In this document: positions 14,054 through 20,782 of the stretch, in pieces
How the letters are laid out: each line of letters starts with the position of its first letter
Numbering within the stretch: the stretch's first letter is position 1
DNA from: Heteroscillospira sp050252415
Lineage (GTDB): Bacteria > Bacillota > Clostridia > Oscillospirales > Oscillospiraceae
Length of the DNA stretch: 20,782 nucleotides
NCBI GenBank assembly: GCA_050252415.1
Contig: JBFWKZ010000026.1
Location: 1 to 20,782, forward strand
Direction: 5' to 3'
Translations under genes and position numbers: made by a program
The notes under the pieces: model-generated
The model's input: the letters and a program-made list of their open reading frames with translations, nothing else
Database searches by the model: none
What the model was told of the DNA's origin: nothing

Positions 14054-15490
14054 TCAATGGTCGGATATTCTTATATTTCCAAAAAGGTAATCCCAAAACG
14101 CCGCAGTCATATTGGGCTCGGAAAACGCAAAGGTGACGCCGGGGACATCGGTCTTTGTCATGAGGATACCGCGGTTTTCCTTACCATACAGCATGAGGTT
14201 TAAGGGCACTTCCCCTGTAGACAAGACACGATAATTTTTGTATTTGGCCGACAGCGCCAGCATGTTCTCTCGGTGGGCACGATACTCCTCCGGCGTATAG
14301 CGCAGGTCCGGGGCACCCAGCAGGTCGGCACAGGGCAGCGGTAAGCCGTTTTTTATTTTTTCAGGTATAAGCTCCGGTATAAGCTCCGTATAATACCGCT
14401 CTTCCAAATGTCTGAAAAGCGATGCCGCACTTTCGTCGCGCCTGAACCGGATGCAGCTGTCCGGTGCCCGGGCCTGAAGCGCATCGGCCACACTATCCGG
14501 CATGGTGGCAAGCACGGGCAATCCGCTCAAACATATGGAATCCCCCTCGGCAAGCTCAAGGGCACGACGCATCGTCCAATATTCATCGGAGTTACGGCTA
14601 TTCAAAATCCGCATAAGCGGACGGCAGAGAGAGAGGTAATTTTCATACTCCTTGGCAAGCGCGCTCACCGCCTCCGGGTCTTCGATCAGCTCGTTTAGCA
14701 TGCCATCTGTCTTCTGAGTCACGGAGCTGGATATGACCGCCGCTGTTTCCGGTGCAATAAACCGGGTTCCCTGGAACACGCCGTCGCGCAGCTTAGGGTA
14801 GTAGTAGGGCTCTATCGTGCCGGTCATATAGAGCGGCACCCATTTGTTTACCGCCTCCAGCATCTCATGGATGTTTCGGGAAACCGTGTGGATGATTTTC
14901 ACGCGGTTGCCCGCCTTCAGCACTCTGATAAAATCCGCTTTCCAGCGTGCCGCAAAATCTTCGTCCTCATAGAGCCAGCTCATCTCTTCATTACTGAAGA
15001 GAAGCAGAGTTTGCGGCGATTTTTCCCTGAGTATCAAGGCAAAAAAGTGCAGTACCGCCTCCCGCTTGCCCTCCGGACCAAAATAAAAACGGCGTGATGA
15101 AGTAAGTCTTGTGGGATTCGTCTCCTCATCCATAGCCGGCTTTTTATAGTGCGTGCCTGTAAAGCTTTTGAGGATCGGTTCAACCGGCACCAAATTTTCA
15201 TCTTCCCCGATAAGCCACCGTCCGATCAGAGATGCTGCTTTTTCCTCGTCGGACGGCCATGCCGTCGGCAGGGACATGATATCACACAGGCTCTGCCTCT
15301 GATAGTCGGTCGTCACACGCCGGGCAAGATAAGTACTCATAGCCGGCAAAAAGGTCGGCTTTTTAGGCAGAGCACGGTTTCCCCACCGCAGCCGGCTGAT
15401 ATGGGAAGCATCCACCATTGAAGCCTTGCCCAGGGCACTGGCTCTGGTACCGGTGAGCTCCATTATGAAGTTGAGACGTTCTGCAAACAT
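14054..15490 (-). CDS. Helix-turn-helix transcriptional regulator with a large uncharacterised sensor region
   Basis: The N-terminal about 60 residues (MFAERLNFIMELTGTRASAL, then DASHISRLRWGNRALPKK) look like a Cro/C1-type helix-turn-helix, with ASHISRLRWGNR at the recognition helix. The remaining about 410 residues form no family I can name with confidence; they are soluble, mixed alpha/beta, and end with TKTDVPGVTFAFSEPNMTAA. The start is supported by GGAGGT six bases upstream of ATG 15490. The gene is convergent with amtB-PII and divergent from the 15653 gene, so it may control itself and the envelope genes to the right. It has no ANTAR domain, so it is not the leader-binding antiterminator expected for the amidase operon. 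Confidence 0.75.
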   Translation of the reverse strand: MFAERLNFIMELTGTRASALGKASMVDASHISRLRWGNRALPKKPTFLPAMSTYLARRVTTDYQRQSLCDIMSLPTAWPSDEEKAASLIGRWLIGEDENLVPVEPILKSFTGTHYKKPAMDEETNPTRLTSSRRFYFGPEGKREAVLHFFALILREKSPQTLLLFSNEEMSWLYEDEDFAARWKADFIRVLKAGNRVKIIHTVSRNIHEMLEAVNKWVPLYMTGTIEPYYYPKLRDGVFQGTRFIAPETAAVISSSVTQKTDGMLNELIEDPEAVSALAKEYENYLSLCRPLMRILNSRNSDEYWTMRRALELAEGDSICLSGLPVLATMPDSVADALQARAPDSCIRFRRDESAASLFRHLEERYYTELIPELIPEKIKNGLPLPCADLLGAPDLRYTPEEYRAHRENMLALSAKYKNYRVLSTGEVPLNLMLYGKENRGILMTKTDVPGVTFAFSEPNMTAAFWDYLFGNIRISDH

Positions 15491-15516
15491 AACCGCACCT
15501 CCGTGTTTCTCTTACA

Positions 15517-15545
15517 ATATTAGCATATATTTCCATACCATGCAA
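15517..15545 (-). promoter_or_regulatory. Probable promoter of the helix-turn-helix regulator gene
   Basis: On the minus strand, TTGCAT (15545-15540) is followed after 17 bp by TAATAT (15522-15517). The -10 is preceded by TG at the extended -10 position. It lies 27 bp ahead of the start codon with GGAGGT in between. Confidence 0.45.
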
Positions 15546-15557
15546 GAATGAGTCACG

Positions 15558-15583
15558 GATCGTGTCAACTTTTTGGCACGGTC
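15558..15583. promoter_or_regulatory. Imperfect inverted repeat, candidate operator between divergent genes
   Basis: GATCGTGTCAA (15558-15568) and TTGGCACGGTC (15573-15583) are inverted copies matching at 9 of 11 positions around a 4-bp spacer. It sits just upstream of the -35 of the regulator promoter and about 70 bp before the divergent gene. A dimeric helix-turn-helix regulator often binds such a site to control itself. Confidence 0.4.
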
Positions 15584-15599
15584 AAATCTCATGCCCGGC

Positions 15600-15628
15600 T
15601 AGTCATAGGAAACCGGGTCTGATAAAAT
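15600..15628 (+). promoter_or_regulatory. Weak candidate promoter for the 15653 gene
   Basis: TAAAAT at 15623-15628 is a fair -10; TAGTCA at 15600-15605 with 17-bp spacing is a poor -35. A small inverted repeat (CCCGG near 15594 and CCGGG near 15613) overlaps it, which could reflect control by an activator or repressor. Confidence 0.3.
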
Positions 15629-15652
15629 TAATACGAAAGGGGTGGTATATGC

Positions 15653-15961
15653 TTGCAAATACAGATCAAGACAGGCTTCTTCAGCTATCAGCCATGCGAG
15701 CTGTCGCTTTTCGGTGACTGGCTGCTTCTGCGCTGCGCCGATATGGATAAAAAGATCTCTGTTTCAGCTTTGCGGGGTGTGACCGCGAACAAAGACCTCA
15801 ACGGCACCTATCGTTTGGAACTGACGGATGGCAAGGAGACTCTGGAGGCGCTCGTCATGGGTGAGGACGAAAATAAGCTCTACGCATTGTTTCGTGAGAT
15901 CGTCAATAGGCATAGAAAAATCGAATTTCGCATTCTATGCGAAACCGTTGATATGGACTGA
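15653..15961 (+). CDS. Small protein of unknown function, PH-like fold suspected
   Basis: The 102-residue protein starts at TTG 15653, read from the AAAGGGGTGG ribosome binding site at 15636-15645; the nearby ATG at 15649 is in another frame and stops after 22 codons. There is no signal peptide or membrane segment. Alternating strands (GDWLLLRCADMDKKISVSAL, YRLELTDGKETLEALVMG) followed by a C-terminal helix (ENKLYALFREIVNRHRKIEF) suggest a small PH-like beta-barrel plus helix. This is a structural guess from pattern, not a family match. It precedes two membrane-protein genes with only 14 bp to the next, so it is probably co-transcribed with them. Confidence 0.65.
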   Translation: MQIQIKTGFFSYQPCELSLFGDWLLLRCADMDKKISVSALRGVTANKDLNGTYRLELTDGKETLEALVMGEDENKLYALFREIVNRHRKIEFRILCETVDMD

Positions 15962-15975
15962 AAGGAGGCAGCGAC

Positions 15976-16659
15976 ATGCTTTCTCCAAACTGTGGCGAAC
16001 AGGTAAAAAACGGAGCACTATTCTGCTCGTGCTGCGGTACTGCGCAATTTGAAACGCTGACAGGCAGCGCTGCTCAAGCGACTGACCTTATGGGCTGGTC
16101 TGAGAACGATAAACACCCTGAGATTCTAAAAAAAGCAGCCGATCAGAGGCGGGCGGCGAAAATCTGGTGCGGCATTCTTATGCTCGTCTTTATACTCGGA
16201 TTCGGCATAGCGGGAGCGCTGCTTGACGAGATGACCATACTCGAATCTCTGATCATAGGCACAGGTCTTGCTTTACTGATACTCATCATCACTCTTTCGC
16301 GTTTATCCGAAATGAAAAAGCCCATCTGGGAAGGCTCGGTGACCAAAAAAACGGCAAAGAAAAAAAGGGAATCCGATGGCGACGGTGAAAATTCACGCGA
16401 CTATATGGAATTAACGGTGTATCTAACCGGCGTAAACGGCGGCAAGCGCAAACTGCGCACGCGTAATAACCGCGACTGGTATGATTATCTGGCTATCGGT
16501 GACCGTGTGCGTTATCACCCAAATTTTGGAACTTATGAGAAATATGACAAATCGGGATATGACTATTTATTCTGCAACGTCTGCGGAAAACGCTGCTCTG
16601 TCGATTCGGAAATCTGTCCATTTTGCAAGAGTCCCCTTTTTAAAGGCCGTACGCCATGA
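15976..16659 (+). CDS. Membrane protein with N- and C-terminal zinc-ribbon-like motifs
   Basis: The 227-residue protein begins with MLSPNCGEQVKNGALFCSCC, which resembles the common zinc-ribbon CPNCGxxx...FCxxCG, except that the first Cys is replaced by Ser3. Two membrane helices follow (about 57-80 and 88-108), then a lysine-rich linker, a beta-rich segment (ELTVYLTGVNGGKRKLRTRN) and a complete C-terminal ribbon (CNVC...CPFC). A protein of this type is likely anchored in the membrane with both ends in the cytoplasm. GAAAGGAGG is placed before ATG 15976. The stop overlaps the next start (ATGA at 16656-16659), so the two are translationally coupled. Function is unknown. Confidence 0.75.
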   Translation: MLSPNCGEQVKNGALFCSCCGTAQFETLTGSAAQATDLMGWSENDKHPEILKKAADQRRAAKIWCGILMLVFILGFGIAGALLDEMTILESLIIGTGLALLILIITLSRLSEMKKPIWEGSVTKKTAKKKRESDGDGENSRDYMELTVYLTGVNGGKRKLRTRNNRDWYDYLAIGDRVRYHPNFGTYEKYDKSGYDYLFCNVCGKRCSVDSEICPFCKSPLFKGRTP

Positions 16660-17114
16660 AAAAATCAAACAAATCACAGCGGATGGCGAAACGCTTTTGG
16701 CGGATAATGATAACGGCAACCGGCATTATGCTGATAGCCTTTGCGCTGGGCGATCTTGTCCTGGGCATTTGTGGCAATACAGCCGCGGCTGTTGTAATTC
16801 CACGCCGGATAGAGGGCAGGATTGACGGCGCTCCGCCAAACGTCTCCTATAAATGGTCCATCGATTACACCTATTGGGTGGATGGAAAGCAATACAGCGG
16901 CTCACATACCTATAAAGGCTCGGCAATTTCGGTAAATTATGATACTACGGTGCATTACTTACCCATAGCACCTTGTATCAGTTCCCTGAACGCTGCCCCA
17001 ATGCCAAATTTTAGCACCGCCGTGTCCATCGCCTTCGGGATATTCCTGATTTATGCAGTAAACGCCAAAGGGAAAAAGAAAAAGGCATTCTCTAAAAAAG
17101 CGGTTTCATCATGA
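16656..17114 (+). CDS. Membrane protein, DUF3592-like
   Basis: The 152-residue protein has two membrane helices (about 15-38 and 122-138) flanking an extracytoplasmic beta-rich segment containing WSIDYTYWVDGKQYSGSHTY and a VHYLPIAP block. This layout, a small domain with a YxVdGkxY pattern between two helices, matches the DUF3592 type. The C terminus is very lysine rich (KGKKKKAFSKK), consistent with a cytoplasmic end. It overlaps the previous gene by 4 bp. Function is not known. Confidence 0.7.
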   Translation: MKKSNKSQRMAKRFWRIMITATGIMLIAFALGDLVLGICGNTAAAVVIPRRIEGRIDGAPPNVSYKWSIDYTYWVDGKQYSGSHTYKGSAISVNYDTTVHYLPIAPCISSLNAAPMPNFSTAVSIAFGIFLIYAVNAKGKKKKAFSKKAVSS

Positions 17115-17123
17115 CACAAGATC

Positions 17124-17152
17124 TTGGCGCTGTTTAAAGCCCGAGATATAAA
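17124..17152 (+). promoter_or_regulatory. Probable promoter of the large lipoprotein gene
   Basis: TTGGCG at 17124-17129 and TATAAA at 17147-17152 are separated by 17 bp, about 37 bp before the start codon at 17190. The lipoprotein gene may thus be transcribed independently of the upstream membrane genes. Confidence 0.5.
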
Positions 17153-17189
17153 AAATCTGAACTCTATTCGGCTAAAGGAGAATATAGCT

Positions 17190-19382
17190 ATGAAGAAGAG
17201 AATAATTTCGGCCTTCCTTGCCATTTCCATGCTGATATCTCTGCTGGGGGGATTATCCGGCTGCGGAGAAGGCGGCGGCACAAAGGCTAAGACGCTTGCC
17301 GAGGGGGTACTTGGCCCGGAAAGCCTTACGCTTTCCGGCGAGGGGGTATCCATGACCTTAAGCCCGGTGACACTCGATTCGGACGTCAATGGCAAAATCG
17401 AGCAAGTCCCATCCCCTGCTCCGCTGGATGACATTGAGCCCCTGGTTTACGAATTTTCCCTCGACGGTATGAGCGCACTCACAGGCGTTATCGATCTGAC
17501 CATCCCGCTTGAGCTCGGTGAGGGCGAGGAGGCCGGCGCCGCCTATTATAACGCAGAAGCCGGCCAGTGGGAACCGGTGTGCTTCCGATATGATGCTGAA
17601 ACCGGAGACGTCGTTATCACAACGGACCACCTGTCCAAATACGGTGTGTTCTCCGTCAGCGGCGAGGGTACGCGCCGTGCCCGAATCGCCTTTCTCGGCC
17701 TGTACGGCGATTCCGGTGATGAAGATTATATGGCCGCGGTGGAAGAGTTCACCGTTGGCGGCGTCCCCGCATCCAAATGTATTGACATTGGCTCCGGTGC
17801 GGCTGGAGACGCCCTGCAGCTCGGCGGCGACTTTCTCGGCAACATCGTACAGAGCGCGGGCTACCTCGCCTATGGCGAAGACGTGATTTCTTCCCTCGGC
17901 GACTATCTTGGAAACATCGGTCTGCTGCTGTCCGTTGTTCAGATCAGTACGAACATCTATAGAGGTAAAATAAACGATGCGCTCGCGGGCAGTATGAAAA
18001 CGGCCGCCACCTACATCATGGGTAAGGTCGCCTCGAAGCTAAGCAGTGCGGTGATGTCGGCAAGCATGGCATCTATTGCCTTTATCGATTATTCGATCAA
18101 TAAATTCGGCACCGCAGCTATCGAAGGCCGGGCCAGTATATACCGGGACGCCTATTCGATTTATTATCAAAAGGGGCAGGACGGCTACCGTTCCTCACCG
18201 GACTGGTATAACCTGCTCTATCCTCTTTTTTCAGAGGGCCAGATCAGCGAGAGCGAGCTGAATGCCGAGGTCGACAAGCTCGTCACGGATTATTGTGCCG
18301 AATTCTGGGGCGGGGCAAACAAGCTGGGTGTGGACTATTACGTAAGTGAGGCGCGTGACAAGCTGGCATGGACCGGCGGTGAGGCCGGGCTCAGCCAGGC
18401 AACGCGTGATGAGATCAGCGCCGAGCGCCGAGCAATCATCTATAATGATATTTTGCCGGGCGTCTGTAATCAGATTACAAGAAAACTGAATCTGGAAAAT
18501 GAGCGGTGGCTACGCGAAGCCTATCAGAACCTCACGGCATATCTGAATACCACCATCTCGTTCAGTTTTGAGGACCCCGAAAAAACCTATGCCGGCTATA
18601 TTGTCCGTTTTGCACCTCTGAACGACAACGCGGTTATTGAAAACTGGACAGGTAAAATCAAAAGCGACGGCACGGTAAACACCTCCTTCACCCTCTACGG
18701 CCATATGTTGGCGGGATCCCCGGATACGTTCAACATCTATGAACCGGATGCGGACCCGGATGAGGACGACCCCGTCTTGAGTCTTGGCTTTACGGTGACG
18801 CCGCCTGCAATCGAGCTGACCCTCGGTTCCGGTCTTTCCGGGCTCCAATATGAGAGCGGCTCCGGCTCGAATGTCCTGCAGGCCGGATTTGATGCCGCCC
18901 TGAAAGAACTGGATACGATTTCGGTCGGTGAGGATGGGAGCTTTACGGCCGAGGTCGAGTATGCCTCGGCCAGCGGTGGAAGCGAATCCGATCACTATAC
19001 CATAGAGGTTTCGGGCTTCTCGATGAGCGGGACAGTCGACCCGCACACGCTCGAGGGGCGGGCAACCTTTAGCTATACCATGAGCTTTGTCCGCAAGGAG
19101 ATCAGCGCTCTGGAGCCGATGCCGGGCAATACGCTTCAGGAGTACGTGACGGGATACTTTTATGACGATTCCGTCAGCGGCACGGCAAAGCTCTCAGAAA
19201 ACGGCGGCACCGTCACGCTGAGTGCAAATATGACGAGCGAGCGCACGGGATACACCAAGTTAATTTATCATTCCATCGATACGTCGGGCAAGGCGTATTG
19301 GGGCGATAACCCCACAATCACCGACAAATCCGGGGAACGCACCGATTCCGGCACATATACTTTTACCGTTCTGAGTAATTGA
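17190..19382 (+). CDS. Large lipoprotein of unknown function with ZU5-like N-terminal domain
   Basis: The start at 17190 is chosen because AAAGGAG (17174-17180) lies 9 bases upstream and the product then opens with a clean lipoprotein signal peptide (MKKRIISAFL...) ending in LSGC, with Cys25 lipidated; an upstream in-frame start has no signal sequence. The 730-residue protein has three parts. Residues about 40-165 read like ZU5-type beta domains (VYEFSLDGM, TIPLELGEGEEAGAAYYN, TTDHLSKYGVFSV). Residues about 205-370 are helical with amphipathic or weakly hydrophobic stretches (MGKVASKLSSAVMSASMASI). Residues about 450-730 are beta-rich, Ser/Gly/Thr-rich and adhesin-like. The role may be at the cell surface, but this is inference. 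I do not recognise the middle and C-terminal parts. Confidence 0.75.
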   Translation: MKKRIISAFLAISMLISLLGGLSGCGEGGGTKAKTLAEGVLGPESLTLSGEGVSMTLSPVTLDSDVNGKIEQVPSPAPLDDIEPLVYEFSLDGMSALTGVIDLTIPLELGEGEEAGAAYYNAEAGQWEPVCFRYDAETGDVVITTDHLSKYGVFSVSGEGTRRARIAFLGLYGDSGDEDYMAAVEEFTVGGVPASKCIDIGSGAAGDALQLGGDFLGNIVQSAGYLAYGEDVISSLGDYLGNIGLLLSVVQISTNIYRGKINDALAGSMKTAATYIMGKVASKLSSAVMSASMASIAFIDYSINKFGTAAIEGRASIYRDAYSIYYQKGQDGYRSSPDWYNLLYPLFSEGQISESELNAEVDKLVTDYCAEFWGGANKLGVDYYVSEARDKLAWTGGEAGLSQATRDEISAERRAIIYNDILPGVCNQITRKLNLENERWLREAYQNLTAYLNTTISFSFEDPEKTYAGYIVRFAPLNDNAVIENWTGKIKSDGTVNTSFTLYGHMLAGSPDTFNIYEPDADPDEDDPVLSLGFTVTPPAIELTLGSGLSGLQYESGSGSNVLQAGFDAALKELDTISVGEDGSFTAEVEYASASGGSESDHYTIEVSGFSMSGTVDPHTLEGRATFSYTMSFVRKEISALEPMPGNTLQEYVTGYFYDDSVSGTAKLSENGGTVTLSANMTSERTGYTKLIYHSIDTSGKAYWGDNPTITDKSGERTDSGTYTFTVLSN

Positions 19383-19412
19383 GACGGCCAATATTCAATC
19401 AATAAAAATTAA

Positions 19413-19440
19413 AGCAGGGCTATCGTTTGGTAGCCCTGCT
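19413..19440. terminator. Intrinsic terminator-like hairpin after the lipoprotein gene
   Basis: AGCAGGGCTA (19413-19422) pairs perfectly with TAGCCCTGCT (19431-19440) around an 8-base loop. On the plus strand the tail is only CAGTTTG; on the minus strand it reads TTAATTTTTATT, a better tail. It may act in both directions. Confidence 0.7.
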
Positions 19441-19628
19441 CAGTTTGTCGAAAAAGCTTCGCAGAGTTTTTGCCAAGGGCAAAATAAAGTGAGGATTCGT
19501 TTTTCCGGTGACATGTTCCCGCCGCGAGTGCGGCGTAAATTCGGAGCGAAGTGGAGAATTTTACAGGATGAATTCATTTCGTCCGTAAGTAATAAGATAA
19601 GGGCTCCCACCGTGCCTGCCGCGGTGGG

Positions 19629-19674
19629 AAAAAACACCCCGACCCGCCGCAAAAGCGGCGGAACCGGAGTGTTT
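19629..19674 (-). terminator. Intrinsic terminator for the minus-strand stalk-domain gene
   Basis: Read on the minus strand, AAACAC (19674-19669) pairs with GTGTTT (19637-19632), and the inner CCGCCGC (19661-19655) pairs with GCGGCGG (19650-19644) around loop TTTT. A T6 run follows at 19634-19629. A second 8-bp hairpin (19605-19629) follows directly downstream. Confidence 0.75.
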
Positions 19675-19728
19675 ATGAGGGGTATAGGATAGCCCTGCTG
19701 AGCGTGTAACCACGAAAACGACTGGTAT

Positions 19729-20658
19729 TTATTCGGCTGTTTCTCCGCTGTCCGTCTCTTCTGGTTCACCGGTTCCGGCATCGCCGGTATTTTCCTCGGC
19801 ATCTTCGCCGGTATCTTCTTCGGCATCCGCCTCATCATCAATATCGATTATTTCATCCTCGCCGTCCCATGTGACGTCAAATCCAAAGGTCTCTGCCAGA
19901 AAGCGCAGCGGAATATAAGTTTTTCCGCAGCTGATGTCCGGGGCAGTCGTCTCAACCGCAACGCCGTTGACAGATACCGTCGTATCGCCAACGGTCATTT
20001 CAACCGTCGTATCATCCTTGGTAATGGTAACAGTCTCGGTCTCCGGATCCCACGACACCTCCGCACCCATGGCCTCGGTGATGGCTCTGACCGGGACGAT
20101 CGTCTTTCCGCCCTTGATATACGGCGGCGCTTCAAATTTGATAATGTTGTTATTGACCGTTACGGAACCCGCGCCGAGGGTATAAGCGTCTTCGTACATC
20201 TGCGCGATTAAATCTGCAGCGCTGTCGAACTCGGCAAGCTCTTCGTCGGAATACAGGGTCTTAACCAACATGTACCGCTCGTTGACCGCCTGCTTGATTT
20301 GGTTCTTGAGCGTCTCCAGTTCCGAATTTTTCTCTTTGATCTGAGCCATTATCGTCTCTGCTCCGGCTGTGTCTCCCTCGGCGAGACAAGCTTCATACTC
20401 GGTCTGAAGCTGCTCCATTTCCTGATTGAGCGCACTTTTCTGCTCTATCAGAGTTTTTCTCTCAGCATTCAGCTCGGCTTTAAAGGCTTTTTTTGCATTA
20501 CTGTCTTTTTTGCTGCTCTGGTCGCCATTTTGTTTTTCTTCCGTAACTTTGCTGTTATTGCTGCTATTGCTGTTTGCGTTGTCGGATTTTGCAAAGGCTG
20601 TTGAAGTCAGCGAAAATACCAGAGCAAGAGACAACAGCAGGGAGATGAGTTTTTTCAT
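19729..20658 (-). CDS. Secreted protein with coiled coil and copper-amine-oxidase N-terminal-like stalk domain
   Basis: The 309-residue protein starts at ATG 20658; AAAGGA 12 bases upstream is the likely ribosome binding site. An in-frame ATG at 20670 directly abuts that site and is less likely. Residues 1-23 are a signal peptide (MKKLISLLLSLALVFSLTST, cleavage after AFA). A low-complexity Ser/Asn segment (about 25-52) is followed by a long charged coiled coil (about 55-127), then a stalk domain (about 165-275) with the family repeat seen twice: IVPVRAITEAMGAEVSWDPE and YIPLRFLAETFGFDVTWDGE. The last about 35 residues are strongly acidic (EEDTGEDAEENTGD). No wall-anchoring LPXTG is present, so attachment would be non-covalent or the protein is released. 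The terminator lies about 60 bp downstream. Confidence 0.85.
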   Translation of the reverse strand: MKKLISLLLSLALVFSLTSTAFAKSDNANSNSSNNSKVTEEKQNGDQSSKKDSNAKKAFKAELNAERKTLIEQKSALNQEMEQLQTEYEACLAEGDTAGAETIMAQIKEKNSELETLKNQIKQAVNERYMLVKTLYSDEELAEFDSAADLIAQMYEDAYTLGAGSVTVNNNIIKFEAPPYIKGGKTIVPVRAITEAMGAEVSWDPETETVTITKDDTTVEMTVGDTTVSVNGVAVETTAPDISCGKTYIPLRFLAETFGFDVTWDGEDEIIDIDDEADAEEDTGEDAEENTGDAGTGEPEETDSGETAE

Positions 20659-20782
20659 AAATATGACCATTCCTTTCCGCTGCGCTCCAAGGCACAAAAG
20701 GGCACGAAACGAAGTGCCTCTAACGCAGCAACAGAAAATTTGTTAGAATGTGTTTGAGGAAGCAGACACACTACACAGCACG
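20659..20782. other. Upstream region of the stalk-domain gene, reaching the window end
   Basis: No ORF or convincing -35/-10 pair was found in these 124 bases. A short inverted repeat (GGCAC and GTGCC, about 20702-20717) lies in the likely leader. The true promoter may lie beyond the window. Confidence 0.4.

Larger units (their letters stand above)
19413..19699. repeat. 287-bp gene-free segment bounded by perfect 12-bp inverted repeats, MITE-like candidate
   Basis: AGCAGGGCTATC at 19413-19424 and GATAGCCCTGCT at 19688-19699 are exact inverted copies at the two ends of a stretch that encodes nothing convincing. Inside are several stem-loops (TTTTGCC/GGCAAAA near 19468, TCCCACCG/CGGTGGGA at 19605-19629, and the minus-strand terminator). 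No clear target-site duplication is visible, and one end doubles as a terminator arm, so the mobile-element reading is tentative. Confidence 0.4.

Noticed and set aside
14054..15490. Regulator considered as the ANTAR antiterminator for the amidase leader
   Set aside because: It has an N-terminal DNA-binding helix-turn-helix and no C-terminal three-helix ANTAR-like region.
18510..19046. Minus-strand open frame of 178 codons within the large lipoprotein gene
   Set aside because: Antisense to a protein with signal peptide and good start; no motif or ribosome binding site.
19489..19692. Short open frames on both strands in the gene-free region before the stalk-domain gene
   Set aside because: They run across terminators and inverted repeats, lack ribosome binding sites and look like translated repeat sequence.
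20697..20720. GGCAC/GTGCC hairpin in the stalk-domain gene leader considered as an attenuator
   Set aside because: The stem is only about 5 bp and the following T run is short and interrupted.

Overview
The window looks like chromosomal DNA of a Gram-positive anaerobe, most likely a member of the Clostridia. This is inferred from strong AGGAGG-type ribosome binding sites, GTG and TTG starts, many intrinsic terminators, lipobox-bearing lipoproteins, a copper-amine-oxidase-type stalk-domain surface protein, and an Amt transporter fused to PII. No rRNA, tRNA, CRISPR array or transposase gene was seen.

Layout. (1) 1-5033, plus strand: an ethanolamine block. It starts with the 3' part of a class III aminotransferase, then a broken APH-type phosphotransferase, then eutA, eutB and eutC (reactivating factor and both subunits of B12-dependent ethanolamine ammonia-lyase). 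(2) 5034-5459: a gene-free control region with a good sigma-70-type promoter and a leader RNA. The leader holds two near-identical hexaloop hairpins (loop A at position 1, G at position 4), each overlapping the 5' arm of its own intrinsic terminator. This resembles the RNA targets of ANTAR antiterminators such as EutV, NasR and AmiR. (3) 5460-13978: a probable nitrogen-acquisition operon made of a formamidase/aliphatic-amidase-like nitrilase, an 84-residue protein, a complete family-5 (Opp/Dpp-type) ABC importer (binding lipoprotein, two permeases, two ATPases) and an AmtB-PII fusion. It closes with a strong terminator. (4) 14054-15490, minus strand: a helix-turn-helix regulator of unknown signal. 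(5) 15653-19382, plus strand: four poorly characterised genes, three of them predicted to be membrane-associated (PH-like small protein, zinc-ribbon membrane protein, DUF3592-like membrane protein, large lipoprotein). (6) 19383-19728: a gene-free stretch rich in hairpins and bounded by perfect 12-bp inverted repeats. (7) 19729-20658, minus strand: a secreted coiled-coil/stalk-domain protein.

How the parts fit. Ethanolamine ammonia-lyase and the amidase both release ammonia, the ABC system probably imports an organic nitrogen compound, and AmtB-PII handles ammonium with its own fused nitrogen sensor. The leader at 5290-5450 is the most interesting feature: it would make the amidase/transport/ammonium operon conditional on an RNA-binding antiterminator that is not encoded in this window. 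All functional calls come from reading the sequence; no database search or folding calculation was run.
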